Both the position numbers and the translations under genes were made by a program. Of a DNA stretch of 64,000 nt, positions 12,029 to 23,839 are shown piece by piece. Every line of letters begins with the position of its first letter. Within the stretch, counting starts at the first letter, position 1. The stretch spans positions 45,942,308 through 46,006,307 of the forward strand of contig OV884056.1 in assembly GCA_930367215.1 (NCBI GenBank), written 5' to 3'. Below the pieces are notes generated by a model. It saw only the letters and a program-made list of their open reading frames with translations. It was not told the origin of the DNA and did no database searches. This stretch comes from Pollenia angustigena (taxonomy: Eukaryota; Arthropoda; Insecta; Diptera; Polleniidae).

Positions 12029-12352
12029 GGGGGCTACTCTCTATTGCGATGCGAAAGAAAGTTTTAGCAAATCTAGCGATTGGTACTCTTTAATACGTTT
12101 GCGCATGTGACTTTCGCATCTTTTAATTTTTTCTCTTTTCGTAAATCATCACTTTATTTTATTGAAATTTTCTCCTTTCAAATATTTTTACACACTTTGG
12201 CATACCATTACTGTAAATCCGCGCCATCTTTAATTTTTATTGCCACTATCGCTTCTTTTTCAGAAAATTTTGCGAAAGTGATAGAGAGTACCAAGTTGGC
12301 TTTTAGCTTTCGCATCGAAATTGTTTTCGCATCGCAATAGAGAGTAGACCCC
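12028..12352. mobile_element. MITE, CTACTCTCTATTGCGATGCG inverted ends
   Basis: GGGGGCTACTCTCTATTGCG at the left and GGGGTCTACTCTCTATTGCG inverted at the right give TIRs of about 28 bp, extending into GATGCGAAA. It interrupts the transposase relic right after the WFxQDGA motif. Open frames inside are composition artefacts. Confidence 0.8.
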
Positions 12353-12383
12353 CAGATATCTTACAGTTAATAATTTTAAATAA

Positions 12384-13137
12384 CACTACGTGACAATTTT
12401 TTGACCAAATGAATTTGACACCTAATCTTTATGTAAAATTTTCCGCTGAATCTGAATATGTAGTCAGAATTGTCAAAAGCAGTTTTTGAGATATTCCAAA
12501 ATAACCGTTATTTGAGTTTTTAAAAAAGATGCTGTGACTGAAATGCAAATATCCAAAAAATAAAATTTTAGCCTATTTCAATACGAACATTTTGTGCCCA
12601 ATAGGATCCGGATCGGTGCAAAAATGACAAATTTTTAGTAACAATAAATATTAAAAATTGCTTAAAAGTATTGAATTTCTATGTGGATTAATTTACTAAA
12701 TCTTCTGTAGCTTTGTAATTTTTGTACCAATCTATGTCTTGTTGGGCGCAAAATGTTCATATTAAAATCATTGGTTTAAAAAAATAACTTGAATAGAGCA
12801 AAATTTAACAAAATCATAAAATTTTCAATAAAGCTTGAACTTTTGTCCACTGTAACTCTGTCATTTCTTGACCAATCTTCACAAGCAATCCATGGTTGTT
12901 TTATAAATTTTATAACCTTTTACTAGAAAGAAAGAATTACATACCCTGTTTAAAATTTTTGAAGATATTTGCATTCCAGTCACATCATCTTTTTTAAAAA
13001 CAAAAATAACGGTTATTTTGGAATATCTCTACTTTTGACAATTCTGACTTCATATTCGGATACAGCGGAAAATTTTACATAATGATTAGCTGTCAGAGTC
13101 ATTGGTCACGACTTTGTTGAAATTTTGTCACGTAGTG
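12384..13137. mobile_element. Long fold-back MITE with TAA target duplication
   Basis: CACTACGTGACAA at 12384 and the inverted end at 13137; TAA stands on both sides (12381-12383 and 13138-13140). The inverted arms run about 180 bp (shared words TTATGTAAAATTTTCCGC and CCAAAATAACCGTTATTT) and continue weakly inward (ACATTTTGYGCCCAA). A 3-bp TWA duplication points to PIF/Harbinger-type mobilisation; this is inference because no transposase is present. Confidence 0.78.
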
Positions 13138-13606
13138 TAATGAGCCGTAAGATGAGCACTTTTACTAACTGAAGCGTTATTTTTGGCTGTGTACACATTG
13201 CGATGACAGCCGAGACCAAATATCTGTAACGCTTTAAGTTCTTTAAAATGTCTTTAAATTCTTAACAATTCCTTTCTTCAGTATGTCAATTATGACGACC
13301 ATAACTATCCCATAATGCTCGAAAAGTTTCCACGTTTAAACCACCACTTTTGTTGGAAGTTTTAAACTATATTGACGCGTTCTTCGATTATTCAACGATC
13401 CATATTCGCAAACATGTTACTAAATAAATTACACTTCAAATAATAAATATTTATAAGCTGCCTTGTCAGACCGGTGGTTTTTAAACCATGAAATGGATAA
13501 CCCCATACATATATGTTACAAATACAATTACGAATTATACTTTACCTGAATTAACCGAACAATAGTAACGAAGACCTCCAACCCGTTGTATTTAGTAAAA
13601 CAGAAC

Positions 13607-13691
13607 AGATTCTCTGGCGCGAATTAAACCTGCAATCCTCGTGCCGATAGACTAGTTCGCTATCAACTTGGTCATCGACGCACCCATCTGG
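13607..13691 (-). mobile_element. tRNA-derived SINE head, decayed
   Basis: Reverse strand A-box-like GATGACCAAGTTGATAGC (13675-13658) and decayed B box GGTTTAATTCGC (13630-13619). Shares AACTAGTCTAT with the copies at 9.5 and 51.4 kb. The B box has lost the invariant GTTCGA core. Confidence 0.55.
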
Positions 13692-13699
13692 GTTAGAGA

Positions 13700-14815
13700 A
13701 ATTCTTAAATAAGCACGGTTTTTACCTTTTTAAATATTCCTTTTAAACGTGTTATTTCAGATCAATGAAATAGCTTTGCTTGCGTTCAAAACTATTTGCT
13801 AATCGACAACCATTCCTCAAGTCATAGTTACGGCTGTAGCGTGCAAAACAAACAAATTTTTTTTTGTATACTCTACCACTTGGAACTTAAACTTAGTCTT
13901 TATGTTGAGAAGACAAAATGAGTTGGCCATCGGTTTTTACTTTTGGAGATTCCTGGGCTTTGTTCACAAACGTAGACTTGCAGCAAAAATAAGAGTAACA
14001 ATCTGTAAGAAAAATATGCAGCAACATTAACAACAGCAAGAACAACAAAAAAAAAAAAAGCTAGTTGGAAGTAGTATAATTTTTGTTTACACATGTATGA
14101 AAGTAACACACAGACCCACTCATAGTTAAGTGGACAGTGGAACAAATATTAAATGGTACACATGTAAGAAACAGAAAAGAAGCTAAAGCAGAAAAGTTTC
14201 CTATGCCAATCATAAAATCGAACGCAAAGATACACAATAGCAATTGACGGCGTTCTATTTCCAATGTGTCATTAAAATTTTCTCTTTACTCAATTTTCTC
14301 TTTAGTCAAATCTTTGGTATGAAATGACTTTACCATTTGACATCAAACACAATTCTCAAACATTTTCAATTGTTTGATTTTAACATTTAAACTCAAATGT
14401 TTTATCAATTTGTTGTCAAATTGTTATCAAATGTTAAACTCAAATCAAAAATAAACTTGGCAACACTAAAGCGAAAAATAAATGTAATCATTAAAAATAA
14501 AAATAAAAGTTAAATTTTTACTTCGTGGTTATGCGTGTTTTACAAGTGAACGATTTATTTCTTGTGAAAAATAAAAATTATTTGTTAGTAATAACAATGA
14601 TTAAGAATACGAATTAAAAATAAAATAAAACGGAAAAGTGAAGAAATTATAAGTTTGTTGTATGATCGCGGTGCTACAATCCTCAAAATAAAAGGAAGCC
14701 AAATATTTCGTATTTCCAAGAATTAGAGGACGAAAAGAACATTATTTCATTTATTAGCTGTGGTGCCGAATGTTTATCTCACAGTTTATTTAAATAAATA
14801 ATGAATTTAAATTAA
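13700..14815. other. AT-rich DNA without recognisable gene
   Basis: Contains a TCAAA-rich stretch (14320-14450) with partial resemblance to 16.45-16.6 kb, perhaps the two sides of an older element split by the Helentron-like copy at 14.8 kb. Not resolvable by eye. Confidence 0.35.
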
Positions 14816-14816
14816 A

Positions 14817-16390
14817 CAAGTTAGAAAGCTATATTCGGCTGTGCCGAATCTTTGTTACCCTCCACCGACTTTTCGAATGTTTTAGGAGTAATATCTGTAT
14901 GATGTCTATTTATTATTACAATCTTTGTAAAAACAGACATCTGCATTAAAATTATTGATCGACAATCAGAATCAATTTTAAAAAGTTTGAGTAGAATATC
15001 AGTTTAAGATGAACTTAAATGATTTTCAAGAGAACAAATTATATAAAAGCCATGGTAAGCTATGAACCAATCATCCCAAATTCTGCAGAACGATTTCTGG
15101 TATTAAAAAACAAATTGCAATACAGCGGTGCAATTAGTTTAAGCGTTTGCAGTAAATTTCAGAAAGCTGCTAAAATGGAATCTATGGAAAATTATGGACC
15201 GTTTATCACAAAATTGCATAACATTTTTTCTGGCGATATGAAGCTAAACTGGAAGAAAGTTTACCGCGTATTTAATTATTTTACCAGAGTGGGCTGTATA
15301 TGAGGCCTATGGTAAGTTATGCACCGATCTTCACCAAATTTCACTGTGTCATTTCTAGTTCTATAAAACTGTGATGTATCAAATTTTGTTATGATAGCAT
15401 TCTTTTTTACGTTTTTAGGCGTACTAAGCTGTTTTCCGGGAGTAAGGTTTATATGGGGCCTATGGTAAATGATGGACCGTTCTTCACAAAATTTTAAAGT
15501 CTTATTTCTCGTTCAATAAAACTGTGATGTACCAAATTTTGTTATGATAGCATTCTTTTTTACGTTTTTAGGCGTACTAAGCTGTTTTCCGGGAGTAAGG
15601 TTTATATGGGGCCTATGGTAAATTATGGACCGATCTTCACGAAATTTCACAGTCTTATTTTTAGTTCTAAAAAATTTTGATGTACTAAATTTTGTTATGA
15701 TAGCAGTATTTTTTACGGATTTAGGCGTACTAAACTGTTTTCTGGAAGTAGGTTTTATATGGGGCCTAGGGTAAATTATGGACCGATCTTCACGAAATTT
15801 CACAGTGTCATTTCCAGTCCTATAAAACTGTGACATGCCAAACTTTGTTATGATAGCATTGTTAATTAGGGTCTTAGGCGTACTTTACTGTTTTCCGGGA
15901 GTAGGGCTTATATGGGGCCTAGGGTAAATCATGGACGGATCTTCAAGAAATTTTACAGCGTGATTTCCAGTTAAATAAAACGAACTGTTGCGAAATCTTA
16001 TATCATTCTGTGCATTTTTCCACCATTTATGTTAGTTTTTGTAACAAAATTATCAAGTTTTTTTAGGTGGTGGTTCCACATTTTGATTCATAGCTCAGAT
16101 CCTATTGAACTGATTTTGCTGGATTTCAATCCCAAACTGCTTAGGATAACTACAAGCAATTTGACACCAAGTTTGTTTATTTCTTTTGAGTTTTTCGAAA
16201 GTGAGCGTATTTTCAACAGACGGACAGACAGACAGACAGACAGACGGACATGGCTAAATCGACTTAAAATTACTCAAGGACCCAGAATATATATACTTTA
16301 TAGGGTCTGAGATGAATAATAAAAAAGTTTCACACGGAATGACAAACTTAATATACCCTCTTCACAACTAATTGTGATGGAGGGTATAAA
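14817..16390 (+). mobile_element. DINE-1/mini-me-like Helentron relic, copy A
   Basis: Starts with a hairpin (ATTCGGC-TGT-GCCGAAT) followed by TACCCTCCACC and ends with its inverted partner in the hairpin around TTCACAACTAATTGTGA and GGAGGGTATA. Toward the 3' side is an RGAC run (CAGACAGACAGACAGACGG at 16225) followed by CATGGCTAAATCGACTT and ATATATATACTTTA. This is the layout of the Drosophila DINE-1/mini-me group: sub-terminal inverted repeats, an RGAC microsatellite and a TA-rich core. The middle is a 153-bp tandem repeat, five units. No Rep/helicase is present, so it is non-autonomous. Confidence 0.85.
15300..15965. repeat. 153-bp tandem repeat inside Helentron copy A (5 units)
   Basis: The phrase GGCCTAGGGTAAATTATGGA (or near variants) starts at 15304, 15458, 15610, 15763 and 15916, spacings 152-154 bp. 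Each unit also holds TTTTGTTATGATAGCATT and TTTAGGCGTACTAA. Because the period is 51 codons, open frames recur on both strands, including the 107-residue reverse one at 15513-15836; I regard these as by-products. Confidence 0.9.
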
Positions 16391-16399
16391 AATAAAATA

Positions 16400-16880
16400 C
16401 TTTTATTTATGTTCTACATTGTATTATAATCCACAGTTGAAAATAAAGGCATTTTTCAATTTGAAAAAAATTTCCCGTTTTTGTTGAGAATGCAATGATT
16501 TTCAAATCATTATTAAACGTTTGTCGTTTGAGAAAACGTTTGATTTTAAAATTTTTTCAATTTGAAATCAAACCTCCGTGTTTGTTGGGTAATTTAAAAA
16601 TTTAAATTTTGTAAGTGTCCGTTAACAATTACATCCCAAGCTTGGGAAAACTGGCATAAGTTTAAGATTTAATAGACGAAGGGTAAAGGAAAGCTTATCT
16701 ACACCGCATTACGCCTGCGACATCTAGTAAAAATAGTCATAAAAAAGATTATGCGTTTAAAACGAATTACAGTCAGAAAAGTTGTTTAGAGAAATTTAAA
16801 ACCCATTATTTTTCTGACTTACCCCGCTTGACTTTTTTCATCTTTTGCCCACAAATTTTTTAAGTACCACCAAGAAAGAA
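16400..16880. other. AT-rich DNA without recognisable gene
   Basis: TTTGATTT/AAATCAAA-rich segments. Nothing else seen. Confidence 0.35.
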
Positions 16881-16899
16881 AGTGAAATTTTTTAACTTT

Positions 16900-17600
16900 A
16901 ACCAAAATAATTTTGATTACTGAGACCGGTCAAAATTTTTAGCCATTTCAAATTTGAGGACATTGTGTCGGTTATGAAGACTTATGTGATCACCAACATA
17001 TGATCTCCGCGCTAATAGAACTGTTCATTGTTTAAGGCTAAAAAACAATCAAGCCAATTTCGGATACCCTGTTCTTAAGTGAAGCGTGTTCTGGTAAATC
17101 GTTCTGCTTCGGTCAAAACAAACGCTAGCGGTACGGCGCGTGGTCTGGACTGAATAATGCGGTAAAACTTTTTAACTACTTTTTCATAAATAGTTTTTAA
17201 CTAGTCTAACGACATGTGGCATTGCCATGGTACAGTATTACGGCTTTATGTCTGGTCGCATATTCCGGTCATTATTCGGCCAATGCTCGCTTTAAACGAA
17301 TTAATTGTGTTTGGTGCAGGTGCCCTGTGATCGTATGGCCATATTTCAGCAGCTTCTAATAATAAGAAAATGCAGAATTATCTTCCAATGCCCCTTCAGT
17401 TTCAACTCGTGTGGTTTGCAATTTTCTTGATTTTTAATGAATCCTGCTGATTTAACACGTTTTAAATTGCATAAGTAGATCCCACTGATTTCGCAAAATA
17501 TTCCTGAGTTTGGCAACAATCTTCGTCGCCCAACCAGGTCAGCCAGGTCGGTGTTTGCTACTTCTAAAACGCACAAAGCAAAGCTTAGTTCCTAGACATC
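16900..17600 (-). pseudogene. mariner transposase relic
   Basis: On the reverse strand at 17309-17205 one frame reads QLIRLKRALAE, two stops, then PEYATRHKAVILYHGNA. This is the mariner segment before and at the second catalytic Asp (usually HDNA; here HGNA, so the catalytic residue is lost). Downstream (17165-17000) decayed SPDHAPYR-like and KNRVSEIG-like stretches occupy the place of the third Asp and the C-terminal helices. Upstream (17576-17346) are weak remains of the N-terminal half. Many stops; clearly dead. Different from the copies at 11-13 and 56 kb. Confidence 0.7.
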
Positions 17601-17609
17601 AAAATAGTT

Positions 17610-19560
17610 TTCAGTCAAGGTCAAAAATTCTACCAAGCTTATTGTGTACGCATCGATAACTTTTTTGGTGCACTTTGGGACGGATAACTTTCTAAAATTC
17701 TACACAGTTGCATTGTAGTATGCATTTAAATAAGCGAATTCCTTTGCAACTGAAGTGTTGGAACTCGCCCTACCCTTCAAAAGTTCAGATTGATGATTTT
17801 GTAAGCTATCGATGTGCTTTAGCTGCACTTTTTTTTAATGGAAAAAGTAAAGCAAAACTTTTCGCAAAGGATGCTTTATTGGCACAAAATTCGATATTTT
17901 CGAAAGATACGCCTGTATTGTGAATCCTGCTTTCTTTAAACTATACACCAATATTTCCGATTTTGATTTTAAAAAGCTTTGTTAGGAAAATTATTATTAA
18001 GATTTCGCATTTCTCGTACGACCTTAAACATCTCACTCTGTATAAGGAACGAATATCTGCGCAAGTGTGTATTTGTGCTTGGACTCCACTTTTGGGCTCT
18101 CATTTTCATATGCATCGTCATAAATTATAAAATTTTATTTTGTGTTCAAAATTAATGACACCATTCGATTCTTTTTTTTCTCCTTCTCTCCCTCTGCACA
18201 ACACACAACTCTTTTTAACTGATCAGTTTTAGGATCTTAAATGTTGTTATCTTGGTTTTCATTGTTGCTGCTGTTGTTGTTCTTGCCAGCTTTTGTTGTT
18301 TTTTTCATGTAAGTAATTATTAGTTTTTTCTCATTGTTGTTGTTATTTTATTATAGATTTTTGTTATTGTTGTTGTTGTTGCTTCTTGTTTGAATGTAGT
18401 CTCTGGTCCGTTTCATTATTTTGTTTTGTGTCGTTATTATTAATGGTCATATTAAACTGGATTAGCCAGATACTCATTCGTATCTAGATACTTGAACTTT
18501 TGTTTTTTGTGCGATGGTTGGTCATTTGTAGTTATTGTTATTGTTGTTGCTGTTGTGTATTTTATATCTTGTTGAATTCATAATCATCGTCATCAATGTG
18601 GTCAACGTCATAGTAATTTTTGATTTTTTTTTTGTTTTGTTTTTTTTCTGGATTTATTAAACCTACTTTGGAGTTGATTTTTATACCTGTAACAATTTAT
18701 AGCTTTTGATATATTTAAAACTACAACAATGGCAACAACAACAACAATAATAAAATTAGAATCTTAAGAATTTATGTAAATAAATCACAATAGAGAACTA
18801 AATGATTTTTATAGTGTTTTATATTTATTATTTTATTTTTTTTTTCTTACCTTATAAATGAGTTTATAATTTTTTTTAAGAGTTTAATGTCATTTTTAAA
18901 TTGGATTCATTAGATGATACTTTTGTAAGAAATTTAACGTCCTTAATGATAGAAAACAAACTCGAATACAAATTGAAAGTCTAGATTAAAAGTTTTCAAT
19001 TTTGTGAACTTTTTGTAAAAAAAATATCAAAAGCGTAGAGACTTCCAAAGAAAAATGTCAATATTTAATATTTGTTTATGTAAAAAATTAACGTATTTTT
19101 ATTTGTCTTACGAAGAATGTTACTAAATGAATTTGTTTTAAAAATTTAGCAGCCAAGACAAAGGGCTTTGCAGGTTTTTAGCATTAAGAATTTACTTTTT
19201 ATATGGGCATTTCCGTCAAAAGGTCCACCGTGACCGAAAATTTAAAAGTTATTAAAAGCTGATTATTTTACGATATTGTTATAAAGCAATATTTAGATTT
19301 TACTAATTTTATACTCATAAATTTGTTCACAAATTTGTGCCAACGTAATTTCTTACATGTGAGAATGTTTTGTTATTGTATGTTTTCTTTAATATTTATC
19401 TTTCTTAAAAGAGGTGATAATTGATAAAAATTATTCAAAAAAAAATGTTTTCCTTGGTCTGTCATCTAAGGAAGAGTTCAAAGAGAAATATGTTATTCGG
19501 ATTAACGGTAAATTTTTATTTTGTTTTAATCATTGATCAGTTAAATTATTATGGAAAAAA
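17610..19560. other. AT-rich DNA with TTG/TTA-type microsatellites, no gene seen
   Basis: TTGTTG-rich simple sequence at 18258-18300, 18360-18395 and 18535-18555. Apart from these I see no structure or coding signal. Confidence 0.45.
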
Positions 19561-19563
19561 ATT

Positions 19564-19830
19564 TGGTGGCATGTCATAACGTCCAGTGTCATAGTGTGCA
19601 TGGACACTATCCAAAAGTCCATGGACACTGTGACACTTTTGAAAATGTCATAATGTCCGTGGGCATTAAGAGATTTCGCAAATGGACATTATGTCGTTTT
19701 TAAAAATGTCATAAGGTCCATAATTACTAATGACGTTAAATACAAAAAAAGATCTACATGCACGCAGAGAAAAACATGTTTTATTATGGTCGCAACCAAC
19801 AAAACAAAACAAACAAAATTTCACGTTCGA
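19564..19830. mobile_element. Partial copy of the TGGCATGTCATAACG element
   Basis: Begins TGGTGGCATGTCATAACGTC and tracks the left half of the element at 30144-30985, including the same internal insertion beginning CACGCAGAGAAAAACATG. It stops matching near 19830; the right half is missing. Internal GTCCATGGACAC words make local hairpins. Confidence 0.75.
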
Positions 19831-20339
19831 AATGTCACGTATCGACCCAGATTTTGGCTTAAAAAAGAAATACAGAAGATTTTGGAATCAAACCAAGACA
19901 TTTTAATGTTACATTGCTACGTAAAATTCTGAAAGTAGTTTGACTAAAAAATTGTGCCAGGTTTCGCTGAATTACCCCTTTTTATACATGGGCACGAAAA
20001 CTACTTCTATTTTTTTCACCTTCGAACCGCTACTTCTTTTGCCATTATCTTTGACCTAGAATGGCGCCCTCCATAAACTTTAGCATAGATAACAGTGCTT
20101 TCTTAGTGCTATAATTTGAGGGAAAAGAAAACGTAAAAATATTTTTTCATAAAATGTTATTGCATTTTTGATGCGTACGACTGTCACGTTCAACACTTTG
20201 AAATTACCCATATATTTTTTTTTTTAATAGAAAATAAATATAAATATAAATAAGAGCTGGAGCAAAAATAATAAAAAATCTGTGATCAATTCTATTTTCC
20301 AATAAAAAATTAAAAAGGAGTCTCCTTGTAATTTTCGTA

Positions 20340-22430
20340 TGTTTCCAAAGAAAAATATTAGTTCAAAGAAAAATTTTAATACCGTAAATTTTGTAAATTT
20401 TTGAAATAAAAATCTACAAAGATAAATTGTTCTATAAATTAAAATTTGATTTTGTAAATTTTTTCAAATAAAAATGGTTATATCGTAAATTTTTACAAAT
20501 AAATATTTTAATACCGTAAATTTGTGAAATAAAAATGTTAATACGGCAAATGCTTATATAAAAAAGTCAATATGTTAATATCGTAAAATGTTCCTTAAAA
20601 ATGGCGATATTGTAAAAAAGCAAATATTTTAATACCGTAAATTTTGAAATAAAAATCTTCTACAAAGAAACATTTTTCTAAAAATTAAAATTTGATAAAG
20701 TAATTTTTTCCCAAAAAAAAAAAAAAAAAAAAAAAAATGATAATATCGTAAATTTTTGCAAATAAAAATTTTAATTTTTTGTGAAATAAAAATGTTAATA
20801 TGGAAAATTTTTTTGCGACATAAACATCTTCTCAGAAAATGGTCATGACGTAGATTTTTTCATAGAAAAATTTGAATATCGTAAATTTTTCTTTAAGGAA
20901 TGTTAATCATTTATAGAGAAAAATTTTAAGAACGTAAATTTTTCAAAGAAAAAGTTAATATCGTAAATTTTTCAAAGAGAAAGTTAATATCGTAAATTTT
21001 TCAAAGAAAAAGTTAATATCGTAAATTTTTCAAAGAAAAAGTTAATATCGTAATATCTACCTTAAAAAATAGGGGGGGGGGGGGGGGGCTTTAATACTAT
21101 GTGAGAAAAGGCCATTATGGCTTTATCTCTGATTCAACAGGGAGATAAAGCCTTTTGTTTTTTTTTCATTTTAATGGGAGATAAAGCCATCATGACCTTA
21201 GCTCACATTAGCAATACTAGAAAATGGCTTTATCTCTCATTTCAGTTCCGGAGACACTAAAGTTATGTATTGAAATCTGGCTTCGCCTAATAAAGTTTTT
21301 CTGCGTGACGGCCTGCGGCCGTGCTTTGAGGTTTTTTCCTCCAGTAGGATGCGGCAGGTGGCTTCGCTGAATAAAGTTTTCCTGCGTGCGTCAGAAGAAT
21401 AAAAAATGTTTTTCAATGATAATTAAGGATCTCCCTTTTACAGAATGTTAACACCATGCATAATAATATTCTGAAACAATATGGCTTTATCTCTCATTTG
21501 CGAAAAAAATATGCCTATATCTCTCATTTCGCAAAATTTTAATTATGACCTTACCTCTCAATGATTGGGCAATAAGGCCATTATGGCTTTATCTCCCATT
21601 CAATTGAGCAATAAAGCCATCATGGCCTTATCTCACATGGTTTTATAGCACCCCCCAAAAATAGAATCCTGTATTGTAAAAAAAGCAAAAATTTTAAGAA
21701 CGTACATTTTTGAAGTAACAACTAATATAAAAAAGTCTTACATAGAAAAGTGTTAGTATTGTAGATAGTTCTATAGAAAAAATGTTAACAACGTAAATTT
21801 TTTACAGAAAAATATTTATATTGTAAATTTTACTATAGAAAAAGTTTAGTACTGGACATTTTTTATAGAAAAATATTAATATCGTAAATTTGTTTTTAAA
21901 AAATTTTCAAGAGCTAAATTGTTCCAAGGAAACTAACAATATGGTAAACATTTTTAAAGCAATGCACAATGTCATACATTTTTCTATTGAAGACTTTCAC
22001 TATCGTAAACTTTTTATAAAACCTTTTAATATCTTAAATTTTTCTATTGAAAACAATCAATATCGTAAATTTTTGCTGTAGAAAGTTCTCAATTTTTGCT
22101 ATGAAAAAGCATCAACATTGAAAAAAAAATATTTGCTTAAATACCTTAAAAAATATTTGTTTAAATACCTTAAAAAGATTTTTAGAAAACTATTAATATG
22201 GAATATTTGCCTATAGAAAATTTTAAATATCGTAAATATTTCTTAAAAAAAAAACCCTTCCATATTGTAAAGTTTTCTTAATGACACTTTAAAGTCCTAA
22301 TAATTTTTAATAACAAACTTTAAATACCGTAAACATTTCAACAGCAAACTTTTAAAATCAAAAATTTTATCTACAGAAAACTTTCAATATCGTAAATTTT
22401 TCTATAAGAAAAATTGAGCAGCAAATATTT
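20340..22430. repeat. Degenerate 29-bp minisatellite (TTAATATCGTAAAT units)
   Basis: The word ATATCGTAAATTTTT recurs throughout. The cleanest part, 20936-21053, has four 29-bp units (TTTTCAAAGAAAAAGTTAAT then ATCGTAAAT). The array continues on the far side of the hAT-like insertion 21073-21656 with weaker units to about 22420, and a stray unit lies at 23819-23840 beyond the piggyBac remnant. The spacing grows irregular away from the core, as in an old array. Confidence 0.8.
21073..21656. mobile_element. hAT-like MITE with poly-G end, copy 1, TSD AAAAATAG
   Basis: Left end is a run of about 17-18 G followed by CTTTAATACTATGTGAGA; right end is TGGTTTTATAGCACCCCCC. AAAAATAG flanks both sides (21065-21072 and 21657-21664). 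The arms carry many AGATAAAGCCAT/ATGGCTTTATCT words, so most of the element can fold. A GC-rich module (21279-21396) sits in the centre. Same family as 46432-47918. Confidence 0.88.
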
Positions 22431-22439
22431 TTCTTTAAA

Positions 22440-22990
22440 AGAAAAATTTGAATACCTAAACTATGAGCTGCAAACTGGGCACGCAGAACATTTCAGGAAC
22501 TCACGTTTAGCAAATGTCTTATTTGAGGGAACTGTTTCAATATATGCAGTTTTCTGCCCAATCAATGTATGCGCCACATCTAACGTGGAGATCAAATTGT
22601 CAGCATAAATTGTGTGGCTTGTATTCACATATCTTTCGACTAATTGATACACAATATTATAACATTGCTTGACCTCACGCCTTTAACCAGGCAACTTTCC
22701 AGAGTAAAACATTCTTTTGAGGGGATAAATGATTTCGAATTTTACAGCCACCATACCTTTATTCCGTACTTGTCTAGCTTAGACGAAATGTTGGACGTAA
22801 ACCGTGTGCGGCTTCTATAGTTGCCGCCAAATTGGCCTACAACATCTGCCAAACATCGTCAATAGTAGCAGTTTTACTGATGATTAATCGCTTCCATCGC
22901 GTATTGCGTAACTCATTAGCGATTTCTTAAACAAAAGTACAAGGTGCGTAGGGACATTTTCACTAAGCCACGCACTTAACGCCATTTAAC
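22440..22990 (-). pseudogene. piggyBac-like transposase relic
   Basis: Reverse strand, several frames. Near 22820-22770: RTRF then SKLDKYGIKVWWL, matching the piggyBac segment before the first catalytic Asp (KYGIK). From 22652 down: YQLVERYVNTSHTIYADNLISTL, matching the YTDNxYTS block with the second catalytic Asp (ADN kept), then AHTLIGQKTAYIETVPSNK, the segment leading to RSNRK. N-terminal pieces (TATIDDVW) near 22865. Two or more frameshifts and missing C-terminus. Dead, but a plausible old source of enzyme for the TTAA MITEs in this window. Confidence 0.78.
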
Positions 22991-23102
22991 TTTAATAAAA
23001 AGCAAACTATTCATCGTATCGCTTCAAACACAACTTTAGTTGATTCAGCAAATTTTTTTTCTTGCGAAAAATGTACGGGTATACAACTCATTCAACAATT
23101 AA

Positions 23103-23701
23103 GCCCTTATGACACTACATTTTTAAAGCATTGTTCAAGTTTTGGTGAACAGTGCAAATATAAATAATAGAAAAATTTACCAAGTGCGAAGGGTTCAGCT
23201 GTATTAAGATAAATGGCAAACTGTCAAAAATTTTACTAAAGTTATCGATAAAAATTGAAGTTATGTCAAAAAAAAATTTACATTTCAAGCTTGAAATATT
23301 AAAAGTGTTGCTGAATCAGCGGTTTATGGGCAAATTCAGCGATTTACCGCTTTTTGTTTTTAGGCTTCTCATAAACAAAAAGTTGGCAACATTTAATAAA
23401 ATTAACAGAACAGGGATGGCTAAGTTGTTTCAATTGTACTTTTTTGTTGATACTTTTTAAACTAAGATTTAAAATACCTTTTTGTGGTGTTTTTTATGAA
23501 CATAAATAAAATTAATTTCAACTAAAAAAATCTAAAAAAAGTACAATTTTAAAAATTCTCAACGCCATCCCTGAAACAAAACCATAACGGGAGAAAAAAA
23601 TAATAAAAAACTTTGTTTACATTTTTGTATAGTTTGCTCTTTCTAACATTTACTGTTTCTTTCTATCAATTAATGAATAAAAAATGTAGTGTCATAAGGG
23701 C
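23103..23701. mobile_element. MITE with GCCCTTATGACACTACATTT ends, TTAA-type
   Basis: GCCCTTATGACACTACATTT at 23103 is repeated inverted at the right end (to 23701). TTAA precedes the left end and TTTA follows the right, compatible with a decayed TTAA duplication. Contains the smaller element 23411-23573. Confidence 0.75.
23411..23573. mobile_element. 163-bp hAT-like MITE
   Basis: CAGGGATGGCTAAGTTG at the left and CAGGGATGGCGTTGAG inverted at the right. Flanks TAACAGAA and AAACAAAA agree at 6 of 8 positions, compatible with an aged 8-bp duplication. Sub-terminal CAATTGTAC/GTACAATT resembles the element at 7886. Confidence 0.65.
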
Positions 23702-23839
23702 TTTAGGAGTTGTGATAATTTGAAAATCAAAAAGTTCCCCAGGGATCTTCCCGTCATTTTTTAACGGCAGAAATAAGAGCAAACTATAGAAATCCACGTT
23801 ATTACAAAAAAATAAAAACGTTCAATATCGTAAATTTTG

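Larger units (their letters stand above)
11092..13504 (-). mobile_element. Tc1/mariner-like element, degenerate, carrying two nested MITEs
   Basis: GGGTTATCCATTT at 11092 and its inverted match at the right end (AAATGGATAACCC, to about 13503) look like short TIRs. Between them the reverse strand carries transposase debris (strong in 12028-11740, weak upstream of 13140). Two independent fold-back insertions, 12028-12352 and 12384-13137, split the transposase. Exact ends are uncertain by a few bases. Confidence 0.6.

Noticed and set aside
15513..15836. 107-codon reverse open frame with repeated KFREDRSIIY
   Set aside because: It translates two units of a 153-bp non-coding tandem repeat; the same occurs on the other strand.
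20936..21053. Possible CRISPR array (29-bp repeats)
   Set aside because: Units are head-to-tail with no unique spacers and the DNA is clearly eukaryotic.
22869..22880. Another CTGATGA-like word (ACTGATGATTAA)
   Set aside because: No GAAA or stem partners at hammerhead spacing; it belongs to the piggyBac relic.
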